64,000 nucleotides of DNA from Serratia sp. DD3 (GTDB lineage Bacteria; Pseudomonadota; Gammaproteobacteria; Enterobacterales; Enterobacteriaceae): positions 1-64,000 of the forward strand of contig NZ_AYKS02000084.1 of NCBI RefSeq assembly GCF_000496755.2, read 5' to 3'. A program made the position numbers and the translations under genes. Shown here piece by piece: positions 59,189-64,000 of the stretch. The notes under the pieces were generated by a model that was not told the origin of the DNA, did not search any database, and was given only the letters and a program-made list of their open reading frames with translations. Every line of letters starts with the position of its first letter. Position 1 is the stretch's first letter.

Positions 59189-60316
59189 TTATTTACGTAC
59201 CAATAGCGTCAACACTTCATAGTGTGCCGTATGCGGGAACATATCAAACAACTGCACACGCTCAACGCGATAGTCAGGCAACAGGGTGATATCCTGCGCC
59301 ATAGTCACCGCATTACAGCTTGAATAGAGAATATAGCCCGGTGCCATTGCATTAAGGTACTCGCAAAGTTCTTTGCCAATCCCCCGGCGTGGTGGGTTCA
59401 CCAGCACCAGTTGCGGTACCGCCCCTTCAGCAAGAGCAAAACCGGTGGAATCCAGCGCTTGAAAATCAACCTGCTGTAAACCCAGTTTTTGGGCTGACAA
59501 CTTAGCACAAGCGATCGCTTCTGGGTTAATTTCAATCCCGGTCAAGCGTGTTTGCGGTTGCGCACAGTGCAGACCAAAGCCCCCGACACCGCAGAAAAGA
59601 TCCCACATACTGCTGATGCCCAATGCCTGCACCCAATCCCGTGCGGTCGCGTACAACTGCCCCGCTAGCTGTGGATTGGTCTGGAAGAAACTCTGGGGGC
59701 GAATATACAGCGGTACCTGATTAAATCGTTCCTCCAATACCTGCTGTTCGGTGAGCGGGATTTCACAATCGCTCTCCATAATCGCCATATGCACTGGCTG
59801 AATATTGGCAGAAATGACGGTCAACTGAGGTAATTGCTGCTGCAACCAGGGTAATGCCGCACGTAACTGAGCTAATTTTTTCTCAGAACGGAGCACAAAG
59901 CGCAGCATAAAACCGGCGCTGTGGGTACTTTCGGTTAATAACAGATACTTCAGTTCACCCCGTTTGCGGGCAACGTGATAAGGGGTCAACCCGGCACGAG
60001 GGATAAATTGCTTAAGTACAGCAAAGACCTCAGCAAAGCTGGCGGGGTACAGTGGGCAAGCACATAAATCAACCGGGGTTCCATCCCGGTGCAACATGCC
60101 AAGCAATGGGCGTTCAACGCTGCCGCTAACCACCATTTTTGCCTTGTTGCGAAATGCGCGTGGTTTACTCGCTACCGGCGCTAACCAATCGACCTGCTGG
60201 TGTGCCGCTAACAAGGATTGTAAGTGATGCTGTTTCTCAGCCAACTGCTGCGGATAGGGCTTTTCCAACCACTGACAGGAACGGCAGATATTCGCCTGAT
60301 ACAACGCGCAATGCAT
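59189..60316 (-). CDS. rlmC: 23S rRNA (uracil-747-C5)-methyltransferase RlmC
   Basis: Modifies U747 of 23S rRNA with S-adenosylmethionine. 375 aa. The N-terminal cysteines in [16 protein letters not shown], plus the later LCACPLYP cysteine, form the [4Fe-4S] site of the family. The methyltransferase fold has [42 protein letters not shown] and the catalytic cysteine in [13 protein letters not shown]-terminal [16 protein letters not shown] is typical. Normal length and intact. Confidence 0.97.
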   Translation of the reverse strand: MHCALYQANICRSCQWLEKPYPQQLAEKQHHLQSLLAAHQQVDWLAPVASKPRAFRNKAKMVVSGSVERPLLGMLHRDGTPVDLCACPLYPASFAEVFAVLKQFIPRAGLTPYHVARKRGELKYLLLTESTHSAGFMLRFVLRSEKKLAQLRAALPWLQQQLPQLTVISANIQPVHMAIMESDCEIPLTEQQVLEERFNQVPLYIRPQSFFQTNPQLAGQLYATARDWVQALGISSMWDLFCGVGGFGLHCAQPQTRLTGIEINPEAIACAKLSAQKLGLQQVDFQALDSTGFALAEGAVPQLVLVNPPRRGIGKELCEYLNAMAPGYILYSSCNAVTMAQDITLLPDYRVERVQLFDMFPHTAHYEVLTLLVRK

Positions 60317-60477
60317 AAAGGGTAACCATCAAATCCGCAACACGAAGGGTGCAGATTGTAACACTTTACCGCACACCGTCGCTATTCAAGCTGCCGTTAG
60401 CGCTAGGATAAAGATATTTTCGTGGTGGTAAACGGAAACAGGAAATTGGAGGAATTTGATCAACCAGTGAACACGAT

Positions 60478-60957
60478 TTAATGCAACATCGGCTGACGGG
60501 TGACCACTGGCGCGGCTTCTTCTTCATCGCCCATAAACAGCAGATCGTTGGCTCGTGCTTCCAGGATCAGCATGGAAATCTGCTCTTCTCCCTGCTGCAT
60601 AAAATGGGCAAACTGTTCATAAGTTACCCCGACAGCAATGCTCAGCACTTGGCAAACAATCAGCTTAGGCAGATTGTCGTCCTGAATATCAACGAATGCC
60701 TTGATGGTCAATGAGCTGGCATTAATCTGGCTCAGATCAGCCACCAAGGGGATCAACGCGGTGGGCTTGACCTCTGCCAAGGCAGAAAACAGAATCACAC
60801 CATCAATCAGATCAAGCTTGGCATCAAAGACACCATCAAAATTTTGCATATGTGGCAAGTGTAAGGCCTGACAAGAGTCACACTCAAAAAAAGAGACACC
60901 CAATTGATCCAGCCAACGTCGTAACAACGCCAAATCGGGGACAATGAGCGAATCCAT
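60478..60957 (-). CDS. ybjN: YbjN domain-containing protein
   Basis: 159-aa cytosolic protein of the YbjN family, whose fold resembles type III secretion chaperones. E. coli ybjN affects motility, biofilm and stress gene expression, but its molecular function is not settled. The sequence matches the E. coli protein through LALLRRWLDQLGVSFFECDSCQALHLPHMQNFDGVFDAKLDL and the acidic C-terminus ANDLLFMGDEEEAAPV. Same strand as rimK. E. coli has potFGHI and ybjO between here and rlmC; they are missing. Confidence 0.93.
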   Translation of the reverse strand: MDSLIVPDLALLRRWLDQLGVSFFECDSCQALHLPHMQNFDGVFDAKLDLIDGVILFSALAEVKPTALIPLVADLSQINASSLTIKAFVDIQDDNLPKLIVCQVLSIAVGVTYEQFAHFMQQGEEQISMLILEARANDLLFMGDEEEAAPVVTRQPMLH

Positions 60958-61152
60958 AAATTACCAGCCTCACAAGCTTTAAAAACATAAACGGCGCATA
61001 GCTTACGGAATATTCAATCGATATGCCACGCCCAAAGGCGATAAATTCACAGATTTGATCATTTTTCTACGCCAACACGCCCAACTCGCCGCTGCGGTAA
61101 CTTGAGCCAAACGTGCTTTAATTTCCTTTAAAACCACTAAATTCACTATATT

Positions 61153-62055
61153 TCAACCGCCTGACTTCAGGCAAAAGCCCGGGCGGCCACACTGCTCAAT
61201 ATATTCGACCATGATCCCGGCGATATCCAACCCGGTGGTATTTTCAATACCTTCCAACCCCGGCGAGGCATTGACCTCCATCACTAACGGGCCGCGATCA
61301 GCACGCAGAATATCAACGCCAGCCACATCTAGCCCCAGAGCGGCGACAGCCTTGATCGCCGTAGCACGTTCTTTGCTGGTGATCTGCACTCTGCGGGCGG
61401 TACCGCCACGGTGCAAATTTGAACGAAAATCGCCGGGTTTTGCCTGCCGTTCAATCGCGGCGATCACCCGCCCACCGACCACTAAACAACGAATATCACG
61501 CCCCTGTGCTTCGTGAATATACTCCTGCACCAATATATGGGCATTCAAGCCACGGAACGCATCAATCACGCTCTCTGCCGCTTGGCGGGTTTCGGCCAAA
61601 ACCACGCCGATCCCCTGCGTGCCTTCCACCAGTTTGACCACCAACGGTGCGCCCCCCACCAATTCAATCAAATCCCCGGTATCATCTGGAGAATGGGCAA
61701 AACCGGTAATCGGCAGATCAATGCCTTGGCTGGCCAACAATTGTAGCGAACGCAGTTTATCGCGTGCGCGGGTGATGGCCACCGACTCGTTCAATGGATA
61801 ACTGCCCAATAACTCAAACTGACGCAGCACCGCCGTACCGTAGAACGTAATAGCAGAACCGATGCGTGGAATAACGGCATCATAATGTTGCAGCTTACGG
61901 CCACGATAATGGATAGCTGGCGCTGCGGGGTTGACGTTCATATAGCAAGAAAGTGGGTCAATGATATCGATCTGATGCCCACGTTGCTCCGCCGCTTGGC
62001 GCAATCTTTTGCATGAATACAGCGAACCATCACGGGAAAGAATGGCAATTTTCAC
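61153..62055 (-). CDS. rimK: Ribosomal protein S6 / poly-alpha-glutamate ligase RimK
   Basis: ATP-grasp enzyme that adds glutamates to the C-terminus of ribosomal protein S6 and can make poly-alpha-glutamate. The 300-aa protein has an N-terminal pre-ATP-grasp domain ([18 protein letters not shown]), [17 protein letters not shown] for nucleotide binding, [31 protein letters not shown], and the metal-binding [14 protein letters not shown]. Followed upstream by ybjC; nfsA, which lies between them in E. coli, is absent. Confidence 0.97.
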   Translation of the reverse strand: MKIAILSRDGSLYSCKRLRQAAEQRGHQIDIIDPLSCYMNVNPAAPAIHYRGRKLQHYDAVIPRIGSAITFYGTAVLRQFELLGSYPLNESVAITRARDKLRSLQLLASQGIDLPITGFAHSPDDTGDLIELVGGAPLVVKLVEGTQGIGVVLAETRQAAESVIDAFRGLNAHILVQEYIHEAQGRDIRCLVVGGRVIAAIERQAKPGDFRSNLHRGGTARRVQITSKERATAIKAVAALGLDVAGVDILRADRGPLVMEVNASPGLEGIENTTGLDIAGIMVEYIEQCGRPGFCLKSGG

Positions 62056-62077
62056 GGATCACTCCTGGAAACGTTGG

Positions 62078-62374
62078 TCAGTTACCCTGATCTTTTTTAT
62101 CGTCATTGGGCAAAGAGCGCTGATCATGCTTGGGCGGCTTATCACCCAGCAGCAGGAAGCTCCCACCATGTACTACACGCCAGACCAAAAATACCGCCGC
62201 AGGCACCATCAGGGCCACACCAAGAAAAATCATCCCTACCGCCGCTTGCTGCGATGCCAGCATACCCGGTAAATGCACCCAATCATGGATGCTCATATAA
62301 GAGAGCACCAGCAACACCATGCCTAGCGCTTCAAGCAATAAAACAGTACGCGGTAACTTGCGGATTGAACGCAT
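62078..62374 (-). CDS. ybjC: Inner-membrane protein YbjC (DUF1418)
   Basis: 98 aa from the ATG at 62374 (MRSIRKLPRTVLLLEALGMVLL), aligned with E. coli YbjC. Two predicted membrane helices (about 10-28 and 44-70, with the conserved MIFLGVALMVPAAV). The C-terminal polar tail is rich in K, D and N. Function unknown. It is 22 bases upstream of rimK on the same strand, and divergent from grxA. Confidence 0.88.
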   Translation of the reverse strand: MRSIRKLPRTVLLLEALGMVLLVLSYMSIHDWVHLPGMLASQQAAVGMIFLGVALMVPAAVFLVWRVVHGGSFLLLGDKPPKHDQRSLPNDDKKDQGN

Positions 62375-62566
62375 ATATCGTCTCCTGAATGGTTGCACTC
62401 AGTGTAGTGAATTTACTCTCTTGGCAATAGCCCCACTGATTAATCGGTTCGATAAATCGAATTAACAGGCAGAAGCCGCTTTTTTTTGCCACTGACAACA
62501 GGCATAGTAAACGGCAATTTACTTTGCTAGATCTCAGTTATTACCCTAACAAACCAGGAGTATCAT

Positions 62567-62830
62567 ATGTTTGCTGTAATCTTCGGGCGTCCGAACTGTC
62601 CTTATTGTGTCCGTGCTAAAGAGTTGGCAGAGAAGTTGACTGAAGAGCGTGACGATTTTAATTTCCGTTACGTTGATATCCATGCAGAAGGTATCACCAA
62701 AGCCGATTTGGAAAAAACCGTCGGTAAGCCAGTTGAAACCGTGCCGCAGATTTTTCTTGATGAACAGCACATTGGCGGCTGCACCGACTTCGAAGCCTAT
62801 GCCAAAGAGCATCTGGGCTTGTTTAAGTAA
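62567..62830 (+). CDS. grxA: Glutaredoxin 1
   Basis: 87-aa cytosolic dithiol glutaredoxin that reduces ribonucleotide reductase and OxyR with glutathione. Active-site CPYC at residues 11-14 (GRPNCPYCVRAKELAEKL), the cis-proline motif ETVPQIFLDEQHIGGCTDFEAY, and normal length. AGGAG is eight bases before the ATG. In E. coli OxyR activates grxA; the 62399-62566 gap has an AT-rich segment around 62425-62465 but I could not confirm a full OxyR site. Confidence 0.98.
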   Translation: MFAVIFGRPNCPYCVRAKELAEKLTEERDDFNFRYVDIHAEGITKADLEKTVGKPVETVPQIFLDEQHIGGCTDFEAYAKEHLGLFK

Positions 62831-62844
62831 TCGGCTGTTCTAAA

Positions 62845-63234
62845 CTATTGCCGCTTTCGCTGACGCAACTGCTCCAGCGTTTGCGAAATCATCCGGATAA
62901 ACAGGTATAGCATGGCACCCAGTACGCACCAGAATACGGCACTAACGGCATAAGCTAGTTCCTGCCAGAGTGAATAGCCAGGCAACAACCCGATGTAACG
63001 GATGATCAAACAGAGCGGCAATGCAATCAATGCACCCAGCAGCGGGCACAAAATGTGCTTTTTGATTGAAAGATAACTGGCAATCAGCCCCGGTATAACA
63101 AACAGCAACAAGCCGATCTCGCTTTGATGCTCAACAGCAGAATGGTTGACCGTGACACTTTTCTGGCTAAGAAAAACCAGACTAAACAGCAAGAAACTAC
63201 TCACAATCCCCAACCAATAGCGATAATTTGCCAT
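62845..63234 (-). CDS. ybjM: Inner-membrane protein YbjM
   Basis: 129 aa from the ATG at 63234, preceded by GGGGAGAAGGG; the open frame extends 20 codons upstream without a ribosome site. About four membrane helices. The stretches EIGLLLFVIPGLIASYLS, PLLGALIALPL and SLWQELAYAVSAVFWCVLGAMLYLFI match E. coli YbjM. Function unknown. Convergent with grxA as in E. coli. Confidence 0.85.
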   Translation of the reverse strand: MANYRYWLGIVSSFLLFSLVFLSQKSVTVNHSAVEHQSEIGLLLFVIPGLIASYLSIKKHILCPLLGALIALPLCLIIRYIGLLPGYSLWQELAYAVSAVFWCVLGAMLYLFIRMISQTLEQLRQRKRQ

Positions 63235-63641
63235 GCCCTTCTCCCCTTTAAACCAGTCACTACACTGCAGAAAAACAGCCTGACCACCCATCAAGTCATA
63301 TGCCGCCGGCCTGGGCTGGCTTCACTAGCTGAAACTTTTCCCTGGTCAAAAAAAGTGAAATACATTAGCCGTTAAAATGGACTACTTATCCTCTGGCTTT
63401 ACCACTTAGCGTGCTCTTATTGAAACAACTCGGCTATACGCTGGCTGTTACTCATCATAGCAGCTAGAATAAGCCCCGCTGTTCAATAGTTATACTCGTC
63501 ACTAATCGAGCGGCAGCTATATTGGCTAACCTTTGCATCAATCTGGGTCGGTATCGGTTTTATCCCTATATTATAGGGTTAAATCTATACCTTAAAGTTT
63601 TCTATATCAAAAATTTACTGGTAAACAATAAGTTATCCTCC
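63235..63641. other. ybjM-ybjL divergent intergenic region
   Basis: About 400 AT-rich bases with no supportable gene. I searched for the RybB small RNA, which lies near ybjL in E. coli, and did not recognise it. TATACTCGTCACT at 63491 recalls an ERIC end but nothing else of the element follows. Confidence 0.4.
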
Positions 63642-64000
63642 GTGAATATAAACGTCGCTAGTTTGTTAAACGGTAACTATATTCTGTTACTGTTTGTGGT
63701 TCTCGCTCTAGGGCTCTGCCTTGGAAAAATCCGCTTGGGCTCCATTCAATTAGGTAATGCGATTGGTGTTTTGGTGGTTTCACTGTTGCTGGGCCAGCAA
63801 CACTTCAACATCAATACTGAAGCATTAAGCCTCGGCTTTATGTTGTTTATTTTTTGTGTTGGTGTCGAAGCTGGGCCCAATTTTTTCTCCATCTTTTTCC
63901 GTGATGGCAAAAACTATTTTATGCTGGCACTGGTGATGGTCGGTACCGCCATGCTGACAGCCATCGGGCTTGGTAAATTGTTCGATTGGGATATCGGCCT
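63642..64000 (+). CDS. ybjL: Putative aspartate:alanine exchanger-family transporter YbjL (5' part)
   Basis: Inner-membrane transporter of the AAEx family, cut by the window end after about 119 codons. It starts at GTG 63642 ([20 protein letters not shown], initiating as Met). The visible part holds four membrane helices and tracks E. coli YbjL closely: [65 protein letters not shown]. The full protein is about 560 aa in relatives. Substrate not established. Confidence 0.92.
   Translation, partial: MNINVASLLNGNYILLLFVVLALGLCLGKIRLGSIQLGNAIGVLVVSLLLGQQHFNINTEALSLGFMLFIFCVGVEAGPNFFSIFFRDGKNYFMLALVMVGTAMLTAIGLGKLFDWDIG

Noticed and set aside
62420..62470. OxyR site upstream of grxA
   Set aside because: An ATAG followed by AT-rich partial repeats is present, but the four-element OxyR spacing is not met well enough to report.
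63491..63640. Possible ERIC fragment or RybB small RNA upstream of ybjL
   Set aside because: Only about a dozen bases resemble an ERIC end, and the RybB conserved 5' end and terminator are not visible.

Overview
The window is a stretch of chromosome from a gammaproteobacterium of the order Enterobacterales, most likely a Yersiniaceae-type organism (Serratia/Yersinia-like). The evidence is that most genes are close relatives of the Escherichia coli K-12 block from serS to ybjL, in near-conserved order, with divergent sequences and full-length ERIC repeats. No species can be fixed from the sequence alone. I saw no tRNA, rRNA, CRISPR array, transposase or prophage gene.

Positions 1-15700 are an accessory surface-structure region. 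A four-gene chaperone-usher fimbrial operon on the minus strand (major pilin, chaperone, usher, tip adhesin; 5652 down to 184) is followed by a two-partner secretion (TPS) locus that has been tandemly duplicated. Copy 1 (about 6280-11380) carries a dead fragment of a periplasmic solute-binding/PheC-like gene, an intact TpsB outer-membrane transporter and an intact 821-aa GLUG-repeat TpsA exoprotein. Copy 2 (about 11865-15625) keeps an intact 825-aa TpsA, but its TpsB has collapsed to a twice-deleted, frameshifted remnant. The likely outcome is two secreted exoproteins served by one exporter. Both end in the same short cysteine pair, which could tether them to the cell surface.

Positions 15700-37700 are core genome: serS, rarA, lolA, ftsK and lrp on the minus strand; trxB, cydD-cydC, aat and infA on the plus strand; clpA-clpS and macB-macA on the minus strand, with cspD between them on the plus strand. 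A HicAB toxin-antitoxin pair sits between lolA and ftsK, flanked by two near-identical hairpins.

Positions 37700-51300 mix core genes (ybjD, lysO, hcp-hcr, ltaE) with two accessory metabolic modules: an NCS1 nucleobase-type permease with a creatininase-family amidohydrolase, and a divergently regulated nanE plus PTS EIIBC operon with an RpiR-family regulator. Positions 51400-64000 return to core genes: ybjT, ybjS, amiD, the arginine transporter artPIQM plus artJ, rlmC, ybjN, rimK, ybjC, grxA, ybjM and the 5' part of ybjL, which is cut by the window end. Compared with E. coli K-12 (from memory), dmsABC, serW, ybjX, aqpZ, poxB, nfsA, potFGHI, ybjO, ybjP and ybjQ are absent from their usual places.

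Regulatory signals readable in the sequence include paired ARG boxes before artJ (and weaker ones before artP), an FNR box and an NsrR-like site before hcp, many intrinsic-terminator hairpins, a perfect 32-bp palindrome after the creatininase gene, a five-unit 14-bp tandem repeat before cydD, and several ERIC elements, two of which sit inside the fimbrial operon.
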